Positions 7,413 through 16,200 of a stretch of 41,327 nucleotides of DNA are shown here, piece by piece. The position numbers were made by a program, and so were the translations under genes. How positions within the stretch are numbered: the first letter of the stretch is position 1; every line of letters starts with the position of its first letter. The notes below the pieces were generated by a model, which saw only the letters and a program-made list of their open reading frames with translations, was not told the origin of the DNA and searched no databases. The stretch lies in assembly GCA_024405155.1 (NCBI GenBank), contig JAKSPC010000019.1, positions 1 through 41,327 on the forward strand. Direction: 5' to 3'. The DNA comes from Lachnospiraceae bacterium (GTDB taxonomy: Bacteria; Bacillota; Clostridia; Lachnospirales; Lachnospiraceae).

Positions 7413-8669
7413 ATGACGACACACGATATCCTCGTAAAAGCAAAAGAAGCAAAGCACGGCATCGGCACGCTGGACACCGCAAAGAAGAACGCGGCGCTTT
7501 GTGCCATGGCGGATGCGCTGATCGCCGAAACGCCTGCCATCCTGGCGGCAAACGCCGGTGACATGGAGGTTGCCAAAGGCAAGATATCAGACGTGATGCT
7601 GGATAGGCTGCTCCTCACCGCCGCCCGTATCGAGGGCATGGCGGAAGGCATCCGGGAAGTGGCAAAACTTCCGGACCCGGTGGGAAAGGTGCTGCGCACC
7701 GCAACGCGTCCCAACGGCATGAAGATCGAACGTGTCTCCGTCCCCATGGGCGTTATTGCCATCATTTATGAGAGCCGTCCCAATGTCACATCCGACGCGG
7801 CGTCTCTGGCGCTGAAAGCCGGTTCCGCCTGCATCCTGCGCTGCGGAAAAGAGGCCCATGCCTCGGCACAGGCCATCGTTGACGCCATGCAGAAAGGCCT
7901 GGCAGCCGCCGGCGTTCCTGCCGACTGTGTGCAGCTTATCGAAGATACTTCCCACGATTCCGCCAACGAGCTGATGACTGCCCGCGGATACGTGGATCTG
8001 CTCATTCCCCGCGGAGGCGCGGGACTTATCCGCCGCTGCGTGGAGAATGCCACGGTCCCCGTGCTGGAGACCGGCACCGGCATCTGCCACGTTTTCGTGG
8101 AAAAGACCGGTGATCAGGAAAAGGCACTTGCCATCATTGAGAATGCAAAGTGTCAGCGCCCCTCCGTATGCAACGCCTGCGAGGACGTGCTGATCGACGA
8201 GGCCATCGCTGCGGAATTCCTGCCGAAATTAAAGAAAACGCTGGTGGACGACCGCCTGGAAAAAGGCGCAAAGCTTGTGGAACTTCGCCTGTGCGAAAAA
8301 GCACGGCAGTTCATTGACGGCACCCCGGCGGGAGAAAAGGATTTCGACACCGAGTTCCTGGACTATATCCTTGGTGTGAAAGTGGTCTCTTCCGTGGAGG
8401 AAGCCATCACACACATCGCCGCGCATTCCACCGGCCATTCCGAGGCCATCGTCACAAAGGACGAAACGGCTGCCCGGCTCTTCACCTCCCTGGTGGATTC
8501 GGCGGCAGTCTACGTCAACGTGTCCACCCGTTTTACCGACGGCGGCGAATTCGGTCTGGGCTGCGAGATGGGTATTTCCACCCAGAAGCTCCACGCCCGC
8601 GGACCGCTTGGCCTGGAGGAGCTCTGCACCTTTAAATACGTCATCACCGGCGACGGTCAGACAAGGTGA
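7413..8669 (+). CDS. proA: Gamma-glutamyl phosphate reductase
   Basis: It reduces gamma-glutamyl phosphate with NADPH to glutamate semialdehyde, which cyclises to the ProC substrate. The 418-residue length matches the family. Visible motifs are [45 protein letters not shown], the catalytic cysteine in [12 protein letters not shown], and [17 protein letters not shown] near the C-terminus. GAGGT precedes the ATG. Its stop overlaps the GTG start of citXG by four bases (GTGA), which implies translational coupling. Confidence 0.96.
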   Translation: MTTHDILVKAKEAKHGIGTLDTAKKNAALCAMADALIAETPAILAANAGDMEVAKGKISDVMLDRLLLTAARIEGMAEGIREVAKLPDPVGKVLRTATRPNGMKIERVSVPMGVIAIIYESRPNVTSDAASLALKAGSACILRCGKEAHASAQAIVDAMQKGLAAAGVPADCVQLIEDTSHDSANELMTARGYVDLLIPRGGAGLIRRCVENATVPVLETGTGICHVFVEKTGDQEKALAIIENAKCQRPSVCNACEDVLIDEAIAAEFLPKLKKTLVDDRLEKGAKLVELRLCEKARQFIDGTPAGEKDFDTEFLDYILGVKVVSSVEEAITHIAAHSTGHSEAIVTKDETAARLFTSLVDSAAVYVNVSTRFTDGGEFGLGCEMGISTQKLHARGPLGLEELCTFKYVITGDGQTR

Positions 8670-10096
8670 GCAGAAAAGCATCATTAAACGAAATACTGGA
8701 TGACCGCGAACGGCGCGCCGAAAGACAGAGGGAACTGATCACTCTGTACGGCACGCCGCTCGTTTCGTTTACCATGAACATCCCCGGCGCCGAAAAAGAC
8801 AGTCCGATGATCCGTGCAGGCTTTGCCGAGGGACTTCACCGGCTTCATCCGGTCCTTTCCGTCAGATATGAGGAGGAGCGGTACGGTGTTACCGGCCCGG
8901 AAGCGCTCCTGTGCGTGGATATGGATCCGCAGGAACTTAAAAGGATCACCGTAAAGCTGGAAGAAGCGGATGCCCTGGGACGCCTTTTCGATATGGATGT
9001 GATACGTACGGACGGAACTTCGGTGAGCCGTACGGAACTGGGGCTTCCCATGCGGAAATGCCTCCTGTGCGGAGAACCTGCCAAAATGTGCCGGCTCGCG
9101 GGACGCCATACCACGGACGAACTGAATGCCGCCGCGAAGGCGATCCTCAGGGATGCCCTCCCGGATGCGGAAGCTTTTGAAGACAACATTTCCGAAGAAC
9201 TGGCAGACCTTGCCTGCGCCGCGCTCCGGGCAGAACTTGACGCCACCCCGAAACCCGGCCTGGTGGACCGCTATAACAACGGAAGCCACGGGGACATGAA
9301 CTACAGTACTTTCTGCCGCAGCATCGAAGCTTTGCGGCCGTACTTTCTTTCCGCCGCCCGGCTGGGCGCGGGATCCGCCGGGGAAGGGGACTTTATTCCC
9401 GAAAGAGAGGTGTTTGAGGAGCTTCGCAAGCTGGGAAAGATCGCAGAGCGGGAGATGTTCACGGCCACCGGCGGAGTGAACACTCATAAGGGAGCCATCT
9501 TTGCCATGGGTCTTGCCGTCTGTGCCGCTGCCCGCGTGCTTTCCGGAGGCGGTCCCGGCATGCGCTTTCCGCGCACTGACGACAGACGGCCGGTTTCATT
9601 GACAGACGAGATCATGGACGAATGTGCCCTTCTTACAAAAGAGCTCTGTGCCCGTGACTTTGACAGCGTGACCCCGGAAAACGCGGAAACTGCCGGAAAA
9701 AAACTGTACGCCCGTTTCGGCATCACCGGTGCCAGAGGCCAGGCGGAAGGCGGCTTTCCCGCCGTGCGCAAAGCCGGGCTGCCGTATTACCGAAAGGCAC
9801 TTTCCGGCGGCGCAGGTAAAAATGATGCCGCCTGCGGGGCGCTCCTTGCCATCATGTGCCATACCGCCGATACCAATCTGATAAAGCGGGGCGGTATGGA
9901 AAAAGCGGAGCAGGTCGCTGACCGCATCCGTTCCATGCCGGACCGCATCCCCACGGAAAAAGAGCTCCTCCTTCTTGACTGCGATTTCATCCGCGAACAT
10001 TTATCCCCCGGCGGAAGCGCCGACCTTCTGGCGCTTACGATCTTTCTCCATGAACTGGACATTCGTTTCGGCACGGGGACCTGCAGAGTTTTGTGA
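8666..10096 (+). CDS. citXG: Fused CitX-CitG, citrate lyase prosthetic group synthesis/transfer
   Basis: Two enzymes are fused in 476 residues. Residues about 1-175 are CitX-like ([29 protein letters not shown], and the closing Cys-rich [20 protein letters not shown]). They would transfer triphosphoribosyl-dephospho-CoA to the citrate lyase acyl carrier subunit. Residues about 185-476 are CitG-like ([34 protein letters not shown]), making that prosthetic-group precursor from ATP and dephospho-CoA. The start is GTG at 8666, overlapping the proA stop. No citrate lyase subunit (citDEF), ligase (citC) or transporter is in the window, so its partner must lie elsewhere. Confidence 0.88.
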   Translation: MSRKASLNEILDDRERRAERQRELITLYGTPLVSFTMNIPGAEKDSPMIRAGFAEGLHRLHPVLSVRYEEERYGVTGPEALLCVDMDPQELKRITVKLEEADALGRLFDMDVIRTDGTSVSRTELGLPMRKCLLCGEPAKMCRLAGRHTTDELNAAAKAILRDALPDAEAFEDNISEELADLACAALRAELDATPKPGLVDRYNNGSHGDMNYSTFCRSIEALRPYFLSAARLGAGSAGEGDFIPEREVFEELRKLGKIAEREMFTATGGVNTHKGAIFAMGLAVCAAARVLSGGGPGMRFPRTDDRRPVSLTDEIMDECALLTKELCARDFDSVTPENAETAGKKLYARFGITGARGQAEGGFPAVRKAGLPYYRKALSGGAGKNDAACGALLAIMCHTADTNLIKRGGMEKAEQVADRIRSMPDRIPTEKELLLLDCDFIREHLSPGGSADLLALTIFLHELDIRFGTGTCRVL

Positions 10097-10172
10097 ACAA
10101 ATGTATCGGAAAACATTGCTGTTTCGTACAAAAAAAGAACACCGGATTTGTTTGATTTGGAGAAAGTTCCTA

Positions 10173-10201
10173 TTGAAAAAAGACGCTCCAGAGTTTATGA
10201 T
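10173..10201 (+). promoter_or_regulatory. Promoter of gapA
   Basis: TTGAAA (10173-10178) and TATGAT (10196-10201) are 17 bases apart. The leader to the ATG at 10256 is about 48 bases and ends with a strong AAAGGAG. Confidence 0.75.
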
Positions 10202-10255
10202 TACGGATGGTGCAAACTAAATGTATGCAATATATATTTTAAAGGAGATATAGAC

Positions 10256-11284
10256 ATGGCAGTAAAAGTTGCAATTAATGGATTTGGCCGTATCGGACGT
10301 CTTGCATTCCGTCAGATGTTCCAGCACGAGGGTACCGAGATCGTTGCTATCAACGACCTTACCGATCCCAAGATGCTCGCACACCTTCTGAAGTATGACT
10401 CCACTCAGGGCCGTTACGCTCTTGCAGATACCGTTGTTGCCGGCGAAGACAGCATCACCGTAGCAGGCAAGACCATCAAGATCTACAAGGAAGCTCAGGC
10501 AGCAAACCTTCCCTGGGGCGAGCTTGGCGTAGACGTAGTTCTTGAGTGCACCGGTTTCTATACATCAAAGGAAAAGGCACAGGCACACATCACTGCCGGC
10601 GCCAAGAAGGTCGTTATTTCCGCACCTGCCGGAAATGATCTTCCCACCATCGTTTACAATGTTAACCATGAGATCCTCACCGCTGAGGATAACATCATTT
10701 CTGCAGCATCCTGCACCACCAACTGCCTGGCTCCCATGACCAAGGCTCTGAATGATGCATTCCCCATCCAGACCGGTATCATGTGCACCGTACACGCTTA
10801 CACCGGCGATCAGATGCTCCTCGATGGTCCCCACAGAAAGGGCGACCTTCGCCGTGCACGTGCTGCAGCTCTTTCCATCGTTCCCAACTCCACCGGCGCT
10901 GCAAAGGCTATCGGCCTTGTAATTCCGGAGCTGAAGGGCAAGCTCATCGGTGCTGCACAGAGAGTTCCGACCCCCACAGGTTCCACCACTCTTCTGTTCG
11001 CAGTAGTTAAGGGCAAGGACATCACCAAGGAGTCCGTAAACGCAGCTATGAAGGCATTCTCAGACAAGATCCCGGAGACCTTCGGTTACTGCACCGACGA
11101 GATCGTATCCTCTGACGTAGTAGGCATGACCTATGGTTCACTGTTCGATCCCAGCCAGACCCTGGTAAGCCAGATCGCAGACGACCTCTACGAAGTACAG
11201 GTAGTGTCATGGTATGACAACGAGAACTCCTACACCTCACAGATGGTCAGAACCATCAAGTATTTCGAGAAGTTCGTTAAGTGA
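10256..11284 (+). CDS. gapA: Glyceraldehyde-3-phosphate dehydrogenase
   Basis: This cytoplasmic glycolytic enzyme converts glyceraldehyde-3-phosphate, NAD and phosphate to 1,3-bisphosphoglycerate. The 342-residue product starts [20 protein letters not shown] with AAAGGAG at 10241; the frame is open further upstream but without homology. The catalytic cysteine lies in [26 protein letters not shown] and [21 protein letters not shown] complete the family signature. Codon use favours GTA/GTT, GCA/GCT and CGT, unlike the GCC/GTG-rich neighbours, as expected of a very highly expressed gene. It heads a gapA-pgk-tpiA set, but a terminator lies before pgk. Confidence 0.97.
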   Translation: MAVKVAINGFGRIGRLAFRQMFQHEGTEIVAINDLTDPKMLAHLLKYDSTQGRYALADTVVAGEDSITVAGKTIKIYKEAQAANLPWGELGVDVVLECTGFYTSKEKAQAHITAGAKKVVISAPAGNDLPTIVYNVNHEILTAEDNIISAASCTTNCLAPMTKALNDAFPIQTGIMCTVHAYTGDQMLLDGPHRKGDLRRARAAALSIVPNSTGAAKAIGLVIPELKGKLIGAAQRVPTPTGSTTLLFAVVKGKDITKESVNAAMKAFSDKIPETFGYCTDEIVSSDVVGMTYGSLFDPSQTLVSQIADDLYEVQVVSWYDNENSYTSQMVRTIKYFEKFVK

Positions 11285-11303
11285 TAAAGTCAGACAAAAG
11301 CAC

Positions 11304-11328
11304 AGGTCATGTGCTTGCACGATGACCT
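11304..11328 (+). other. Hairpin just after gapA
   Basis: AGGTCAT (11304-11310) pairs with ATGACCT (11322-11328), with GTGC/GCAC stacked inside. GGGGTTTTGGG follows, too poor in T for a confident terminator. It may protect the 3' end of the gapA message. Confidence 0.45.
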
Positions 11329-11338
11329 GGGGTTTTGG

Positions 11339-11396
11339 GTGACGTATTTCCGTACGGAGTACGGAAATGGCTGATTGCGAAGCAAGCAGCTGTCAC
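11339..11396 (+). repeat. Intergenic palindromic element, minimal copy (gapA-pgk)
   Basis: GTGAC (11339-11343) and GTCAC (11392-11396) bound the unit. It contains a perfect hairpin ATTTCCGTAC/GTACGGAAAT (11346-11368) and then GGCTG-ATTGCGAAGCAAG-CAGC. The segment ATTGCGAAGCAAGCAG matches the two conserved motifs of the other six elements joined without their inner stem. This is the weakest family member, and its relation to the rest is inference. Confidence 0.45.
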
Positions 11397-11474
11397 TTGT
11401 ACAGGAGCTTGAAGGAGACTCTCCATGAGCATGAAGCGAAGCGGAATGCGAATGGAAGCCAAAAGCAGCAAAAC

Positions 11475-11508
11475 AAAAAAGGCTCAGCCCTATGGGCCGG
11501 GCCTTTTT
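11475..11508 (+). terminator. Terminator between gapA and pgk
   Basis: AAAAAGGC with inner GCCC pairs with GGGC and GGCCTTTTT (11501-11508 on the T side). It lies only 20 bases before the pgk start codon and overlaps its ribosome-site leader. This suggests that gapA is mostly monocistronic, or that pgk expression is set by readthrough. Confidence 0.7.
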
Positions 11509-11528
11509 CTTACAAAAGGAGAAAACAA

Positions 11529-12770
11529 ATGGCAAAACTTAATAAGAAATCCGTAGACGACATCGACGTAAAGGGAAAGAAAGTTCTGGTTAGATGCGAC
11601 TTCAACGTTCCCATGAAGGAAGGCAAGATCACCGATGACAACCGTATCACCGCAGCTCTTCCCACCATCCAGAAGCTCATCGACAGCGGCGCAAAGGTCA
11701 TCCTCTGCTCCCACATGGGAAAGCCCAAGGGAGAAGTAAAGCCCGAGCTCACTCTGGCACCCGTGGCAAAGAGACTTTCCGAGCTTCTCGGCAAGGAAGT
11801 AAAGTTTGCAGCCGATAACGAAGTAGTTGGCGAAAACGCAAAGAAGGCAGCTGCTGAAATGAAAGACGGCGATGTGGTCCTTCTTGAGAACACCCGTTTC
11901 AGAAAAGAAGAGGAGCTTAAGTGCAAGACTCCCGAAGAGACCGAAGCTTTCAACGCATTCTGCAAGGACCTGGCTGCTCTTACCGACGGCTTCTTCGTAA
12001 TGGACGCTTTCGGAACCGCACACAGAAGACATGCGACCACCGCAGGTGTGGCTGACTTCGTAAAGAACTCTGCAGTAGGTTATCTGATGCAGAAGGAGAT
12101 CCAGTTCCTCGGAAACGCCGTAGAAGCTCCCGAGAGACCCTTCGTAGCCATCCTTGGCGGCGCAAAGGTAGCTGACAAGCTGAACGTTATCTCCAACCTT
12201 CTGGAAAAGTGCGACACCCTCATCATCGGCGGCGGCATGGCTTACACCTTCGTAAAGGCACAGGGATTTGAGATCGGTACCTCTCTCTGCGATGACGAAA
12301 AGCTGGACTACTGCAAGGAAATGCTGGAGAAGGCAAAGAAGCTTGGAAAGAAGCTCCTTCTTCCCGTAGATGCCGTTACCACCGCTTCCTTCCCGGATCC
12401 CATCGATGCTCCCATTGAGACCGAAGTTTACGACATCGACAAGATGCCTGCAGACAGAATGGGTATGGACATCGGACCCAGGACCAGAGAACTCTTCGCG
12501 GCAGAAGTAAAGAGCGCCAGGACCGTTGTATGGAACGGACCCATGGGCGTATTCGAGAATCCGCTCCTGGCAAAGGGCACCTATGCAGTTGCTGAAGCAC
12601 TGGCAGAGACCGATGCCGTGACCGTTATCGGCGGCGGTGACTCCGCAGCAGCTATCAAGAAACTTGGCTTCGCAGACAAGATGACCCACATCTCCACCGG
12701 CGGCGGCGCATCCCTCGAATACCTCGAAGGCAAGAAAATGCCCGGCGTGGAAGCTATACAGGAGAAATAA
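11529..12770 (+). CDS. pgk: Phosphoglycerate kinase
   Basis: It transfers phosphate from 1,3-bisphosphoglycerate to ADP, making ATP in glycolysis. The 413-residue product starts [27 protein letters not shown] precedes the ATG at 11529. The same frame is open upstream through the terminator, but that part is not protein-like. Motifs are [58 protein letters not shown] and IGGGDSAAA. The C-terminal [19 protein letters not shown] is intact. Codon use is of the highly expressed type seen in gapA. Confidence 0.97.
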   Translation: MAKLNKKSVDDIDVKGKKVLVRCDFNVPMKEGKITDDNRITAALPTIQKLIDSGAKVILCSHMGKPKGEVKPELTLAPVAKRLSELLGKEVKFAADNEVVGENAKKAAAEMKDGDVVLLENTRFRKEEELKCKTPEETEAFNAFCKDLAALTDGFFVMDAFGTAHRRHATTAGVADFVKNSAVGYLMQKEIQFLGNAVEAPERPFVAILGGAKVADKLNVISNLLEKCDTLIIGGGMAYTFVKAQGFEIGTSLCDDEKLDYCKEMLEKAKKLGKKLLLPVDAVTTASFPDPIDAPIETEVYDIDKMPADRMGMDIGPRTRELFAAEVKSARTVVWNGPMGVFENPLLAKGTYAVAEALAETDAVTVIGGGDSAAAIKKLGFADKMTHISTGGGASLEYLEGKKMPGVEAIQEK

Positions 12771-12780
12771 AAAAATTTGA

Positions 12781-12934
12781 GCGCGGGTGGATTGCGGCGC
12801 AAGGCGTCCGGGGGACGCCTGTTATGCGCCGACCGGAGCGGAGCGTAGACTGTGCGTGCTTCGAGGCGAGTTTCGAGCGAAGCGAGAGCTGTTTGAGCTC
12901 TCGAACACGCACCGAAGCATGGTACCGCCCGCGC
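12781..12934 (+). repeat. Intergenic palindromic element (pgk-tpiA), TGGTACC subclass
   Basis: Outer arms GCGCGGG (12781-12787) and CCCGCGC (12928-12934) pair. Conserved motifs are TGGATTGCGGCGC (12788-12800) and CCGAAGCATGGTACCG (from 12912). Between them are two strong private hairpins: GGCGCA plus AGGCGTCC pairing with GGACGCCT plus TGCGCC, and GTGCGTG-TTCGAG pairing with CTCGAA-CACGCAC. The element starts 10 bases after the pgk stop and ends 6 bases before the GAGGAG of tpiA. Confidence 0.75.
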
Positions 12935-12950
12935 AAATGAGGAGTATTTT

Positions 12951-13694
12951 ATGAGACGAAGAATCATTGCCGGCAACTGGAAGATGAACAAGACCCCCAC
13001 CGAAGCCGTCGCACTCTGCGAGCTTCTTAAGGACCTTGTGAAGAATGACGCCGTAGACGTAGTATACTGCGTGCCCGCCATCGACATCATTCCGGTAGTA
13101 AATGCCGTAAAAGGAACCAATGTACAGGTAGGCGCCGAAGACATCTCCTTTGAAGACAAGGGCGCTTTCACCGGTCAGATCTCAGCGGAAATGCTGGTGG
13201 ATGCCGGTGTGAAATATGCCATCATGGGTCATTCCGAGAGAAGAGAGTATAACCACGAGACCAACGAGGACGTGAACAAGAAAGTCCTCAAGGCTCTGGA
13301 AAACGGGATCACCCCCATCATGTGCTGCGGCGAATCTCTTGCACAGAGAGAGCAGGGCATCACCATCGACTGGATCCGTCAGCAGGTAAAGGTCGGCTTC
13401 CAGGGCGTGACCGCAGAGCAGGCAGCAAAGAGCGTCATCGCTTATGAGCCCATCTGGGCCATCGGCACCGGTCTTACCGCTACCGCAGAGCAGGCGGAAG
13501 AAGTCTGCAAGGCCATCCGTGACTGCATCGCAGAGATCTACGGCACCGATACTGCCGAAAAGATCCGCATCCAGTACGGCGGCTCCATGAACGCGAAAAA
13601 CGCAGCCGAGCTTCTGGCACAGCCCGATATCGACGGCGGCCTCATCGGCGGCGCAGCTTTAAAGGCTGACTTTGGTCAGATCGTAAACGCATAA
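12951..13694 (+). CDS. tpiA: Triosephosphate isomerase
   Basis: It interconverts dihydroxyacetone phosphate and glyceraldehyde-3-phosphate. The 247-residue product starts [15 protein letters not shown], where the asparagine and lysine are active-site residues. The catalytic histidine region [10 protein letters not shown], the catalytic glutamate in [11 protein letters not shown], and the phosphate-binding [14 protein letters not shown] and [10 protein letters not shown] are all present. GAGGAG precedes the ATG. It completes the glycolytic trio, separated from pgk only by the palindromic element. Confidence 0.97.
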   Translation: MRRRIIAGNWKMNKTPTEAVALCELLKDLVKNDAVDVVYCVPAIDIIPVVNAVKGTNVQVGAEDISFEDKGAFTGQISAEMLVDAGVKYAIMGHSERREYNHETNEDVNKKVLKALENGITPIMCCGESLAQREQGITIDWIRQQVKVGFQGVTAEQAAKSVIAYEPIWAIGTGLTATAEQAEEVCKAIRDCIAEIYGTDTAEKIRIQYGGSMNAKNAAELLAQPDIDGGLIGGAALKADFGQIVNA

Positions 13695-13704
13695 AGAAAA
13701 CTAC

Positions 13705-13831
13705 AGAAGCGATGCGACGTATGTCCGGCTCGCCGGCAGACGGATGCGACGGCCTTGCGGAGAAAACAAAATCCGGAGCAACCAGCCAAGCATACGACTG
13801 CGGGTGAGACGGGAAATGTCACATCGCTTCT
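13705..13831 (+). repeat. Intergenic palindromic element (tpiA-CPBP), ACCAGC subclass
   Basis: The arms AGAAGCGATGCGAC (13705-13718) and GTCACATCGCTTCT (13818-13831) pair at 13 of 14 positions, with a second helix CGTATG/CATACG inside. The conserved motifs CTTGCGGAG (13754-13762) and CGGAGCAACCAGCC (from 13774) are separated by only about 11 bases here. The larger copies have a 100-base inner hairpin in that position. A side hairpin CCGGC/GCCGG lies in the left half. Confidence 0.7.
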
Positions 13832-13851
13832 CATTTTATCGAGGTGTCCAT

Positions 13852-14859
13852 ATGTTCGGAAAAAAGAAAAATAAAGAGCCCCGCCCGGCGAACCGCCGCC
13901 ATCGGATCCTGGATCATCCGATCCTTTCCGTCTTCATGTTTGACCTGCTGAACATCTTTCTGACGGCGATCGTGCAGATCATCATTGACCCGTCCGCTCG
14001 GCAGAGCAGCGGAAACACGGATCTGGCCGCAGCGGTACAGCAGGCGCCGGATGCCAACCCGATGATCTACGTGGCGCAGATCATCACCGGCGTGCTGATG
14101 CTGCTTCTGTTCCGGTTCTGGTTCCGGAAAGACAGAAATCATTTCACCTATAAAGCGGAAAAGGGAAAGATCAGAGAAGGTTTCCTGCTCGGCCTGCCGC
14201 TTCTTACCACGGCAGTGATGAATCTCCTTGGCGGAGAGCTGGTGAACACCCCCAGGATGATCCTTCTTGCGCTCCTCATGGGATTCACTCCCGGGTTTGT
14301 GGAAGAAGTGACCAATCGCATCCTTCCCGTGGCAAACCTTATGCGTGTGTGGAAGGACCCGAAAAAGATCCCTGCGGTGATCACCGTCACAGGTGCCGTT
14401 TTCGGTCTTATCCATCTGACCAATCTCCTGGTGGGGGCAAGCCCTCTGCTAACGATCCTGCAGGTGGTCTTTGCCTTTGGCGCGGGTGCCCTGTTTGCCG
14501 CCGTGTATTTAAGGACCGGCTCCATGCTTGGCATTATCGTGTATCATACGGTCATTGACTTTACTGCGTTTTTAAATGCCTCCCTCTATGAGACCGGCGG
14601 CGTTCTGACCCAGACCACCGAGATCCCGGCGGAAGCCATCGTTCTGGAACTTGGCCGCGGCGTTTTGTTTGCGGCGTTCGCGTACTTCTACGTGCGTCCG
14701 TCGAAGCGGGCGGAGATCCGAAGGATCTGGGATGCCAAATGGAACATAAAACCGGAGGACGAACTGCCTGAACCTGCGGAAGAAGCTGAAATAGTATTGG
14801 ACGAGGCAGATCTGGAGAAAGTCTCCGGTGGTATAAAGATCACGCAGGAACTGACGTAA
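13852..14859 (+). CDS. CPBP family intramembrane protease with C-terminal GG-leader-like tail
   Basis: The 335-residue integral membrane protein has about seven hydrophobic segments. CPBP (Rce1/Abi) motifs are present in order: EEVTNR (two glutamates and arginine), FGLIHLTN (histidine) and YHTVIDF (second histidine). Family members cleave prenylated proteins or peptides, or protect against bacteriocins; the substrate here is unknown. The start at 13852 has GAGG seven bases upstream; the frame is open further up but through the palindromic element. The last residues LDEADLEKVSGG plus eight more match the double-glycine leader consensus (L-12, D-8, L-7, V-4, G-2, G-1), which is odd at a C-terminus. 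The HAD gene follows by 26 bases. Confidence 0.85.
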   Translation: MFGKKKNKEPRPANRRHRILDHPILSVFMFDLLNIFLTAIVQIIIDPSARQSSGNTDLAAAVQQAPDANPMIYVAQIITGVLMLLLFRFWFRKDRNHFTYKAEKGKIREGFLLGLPLLTTAVMNLLGGELVNTPRMILLALLMGFTPGFVEEVTNRILPVANLMRVWKDPKKIPAVITVTGAVFGLIHLTNLLVGASPLLTILQVVFAFGAGALFAAVYLRTGSMLGIIVYHTVIDFTAFLNASLYETGGVLTQTTEIPAEAIVLELGRGVLFAAFAYFYVRPSKRAEIRRIWDAKWNIKPEDELPEPAEEAEIVLDEADLEKVSGGIKITQELT

Positions 14860-14885
14860 TGCTCACGTAAAGGGGGGCCGGAACC

Positions 14886-15941
14886 ATGAAAAAGCAGAAC
14901 AAAGTTATCCTTCTGATACTTGCTGTATGCCTGCTGCTGATCGCGGGAGGCCTGATCGTATTCAGGCATTCAAAGAATGACTTTCAATACTGGACGCCGG
15001 GAGCAGGATCGCTGACGGAACTGCAGGAATATGTGGAGGATGTGACGCGGCCCGGTTCCGAGAACTTCATTCCGAAGGAGGACCGTATTGCGGTCTTTGA
15101 TATGGACGGGACTCTGTACGGTGAAAAAGCTCCCATATATGTAGAATGGTGGATGTTTGCATACCGTGTTCTGGAGGACCCCTCTTATCAGGCATCCGAA
15201 GAACTCGTCTCCGTCGCCAATGAAATCGTGGAAGCAGCTGAAACCGGGATCATTCCCGATGATCTGGAAAAGAAGCATGCCATTGCCAATGCGAAAGCGT
15301 TTGCGGGCATGACCATCGGTGAATACAAGGACTATGTCAATTCATTTTGCCTGAGAGAAGCAAAAGGTTTTACCGGTCTGAAATACTGCGAAGCATGGTA
15401 TCTTCCCATGCTGGAAGTGATCGATTATCTGAACAGGCATGATTTTACGGTATATATGTGCAGCGGCACCGACCGGTTTTTGTGCAGAGCCCTGGCTGAG
15501 GGAATGGCAGATATCCCGGAACGGCAGATCATAGGCATGGATTCCCTGTGCGTTGCCAGCGGACAGGGAGAAACGGACGGGCTGGATTATGTGTATACAG
15601 CCAATGATGATGTCGTGCGGACGGAGCATCTGATCATCAAAAATGTAAAAGCAAACAAGGTGTCCCAGATCATTCAGGAGATCGGTGCGAAACCGGTCCT
15701 GTCTTTTGGAAACAGCAGCGGCGATTTCAGCATGGCAATGTATACCACTGCAGGCAATCCATATAAGAGCATGGCATTCATGGTCGTAGCCGATGATACC
15801 GAACGGGAATTCGGCAATGCAGAAAAAGCGCAGCAACTGCGTGCCAAATGGGAATCCAACGGATGGACACCCATATCCATGAAAAACGACTGGACGACCA
15901 TATATGGAAAAAATGTGATCAAAGATGCCGGGAGTCAGTGA
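14886..15941 (+). CDS. Membrane-anchored HAD-family phosphatase
   Basis: The product is 351 residues. Residues about 7-27 (VILLILAVCLLLIAGGLIVF) form a single N-terminal membrane segment, so the catalytic domain probably faces outside. HAD motif I is FDMDGTLYGE with both aspartates, motif II is probably YMCSGTD, and motif IV-like residues are in SFGNSSGDFSMA. The cap region is helical. The substrate is unknown, though phosphoserine-phosphatase-like folds fit best. AAAGGGGGG precedes the ATG. Base composition is visibly more AT-rich than its neighbours (many ATA and TAT codons), hinting at a different history. Probably co-transcribed with the CPBP gene. Confidence 0.8.
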   Translation: MKKQNKVILLILAVCLLLIAGGLIVFRHSKNDFQYWTPGAGSLTELQEYVEDVTRPGSENFIPKEDRIAVFDMDGTLYGEKAPIYVEWWMFAYRVLEDPSYQASEELVSVANEIVEAAETGIIPDDLEKKHAIANAKAFAGMTIGEYKDYVNSFCLREAKGFTGLKYCEAWYLPMLEVIDYLNRHDFTVYMCSGTDRFLCRALAEGMADIPERQIIGMDSLCVASGQGETDGLDYVYTANDDVVRTEHLIIKNVKANKVSQIIQEIGAKPVLSFGNSSGDFSMAMYTTAGNPYKSMAFMVVADDTEREFGNAEKAQQLRAKWESNGWTPISMKNDWTTIYGKNVIKDAGSQ

Positions 15942-16032
15942 ATGCTGAGAGAACGATGTACAGGACACAGGAGGTGCCGGAAAAACGGTAAAAAAATCTG
16001 GTTTACATAAAACACAATATCTTGTGTTTCTC

Positions 16033-16061
16033 TTTACAACACACTACATATATGGTACTAT
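16033..16061 (+). promoter_or_regulatory. Promoter of tRNA-Arg and downstream genes
   Basis: TTTACA (16033-16038) and TACTAT (16056-16061) are 17 bases apart. The predicted start at about 16067-16069 falls inside the left arm of the terminator hairpin that begins at 16062, so promoter output and upstream termination share sequence. Confidence 0.7.
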
Positions 16062-16099
16062 AACAGCGCACGCCAAAGACGGTGAGCGCTGTTTTTTTT
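16062..16099 (+). terminator. Terminator overlapping the tRNA-Arg promoter
   Basis: AACAGCGC (16062-16069) pairs with GCGCTGTT (16086-16093), followed by six more T. It would end transcripts from the HAD gene. Transcripts from the adjacent promoter start within the left arm, so they would lack most of it and escape termination. Confidence 0.75.
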
Positions 16100-16111
16100 G
16101 GCGGTGCGGAG

Positions 16112-16183
16112 GTCCCTATAGTATAAAGGATAGAACGATAGCCTCCGGAGCTGTAGATAGCGGTTCGATTCCGCTTGGGGACG
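16112..16183 (+). tRNA. tRNA-Arg(CCG)
   Basis: The acceptor stem GTCCCTA pairs with TGGGGAC (one wobble), with discriminator G at 16183. The anticodon stem ATAGC/GCTGT encloses loop CTCCGGA, anticodon CCG, reading CGG. The T-arm AGCGG-TTCGATT-CCGCT is perfect. The D-arm GTAT/GAAC has one mismatch, and the D-loop AAAGGATA is typical. CCA is not encoded. It lies in the leader of the metallophosphoesterase gene and ends 17 bases before that start codon, so the two are probably processed from one transcript. Confidence 0.88.
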
Positions 16184-16200
16184 TTTGGAAAGGAGAGCAG

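Noticed and set aside
11367-11528. N-terminal extension of Pgk
   Set aside because: The open frame runs through a terminator hairpin and the ribosome site; family proteins start at MAKLNKKS (11529).
12781-12934. T-box riboswitch, because of TGGTACCGC in the element
   Set aside because: There is no specifier stem, no T-box terminator and no amino-acid gene downstream, and the motif recurs in a similar element before trxB.
16024-16200. N-terminal extension of the metallophosphoesterase
   Set aside because: This stretch is a promoter, a terminator and tRNA-Arg; the proper start with GGAAAGGAG is at 16201.
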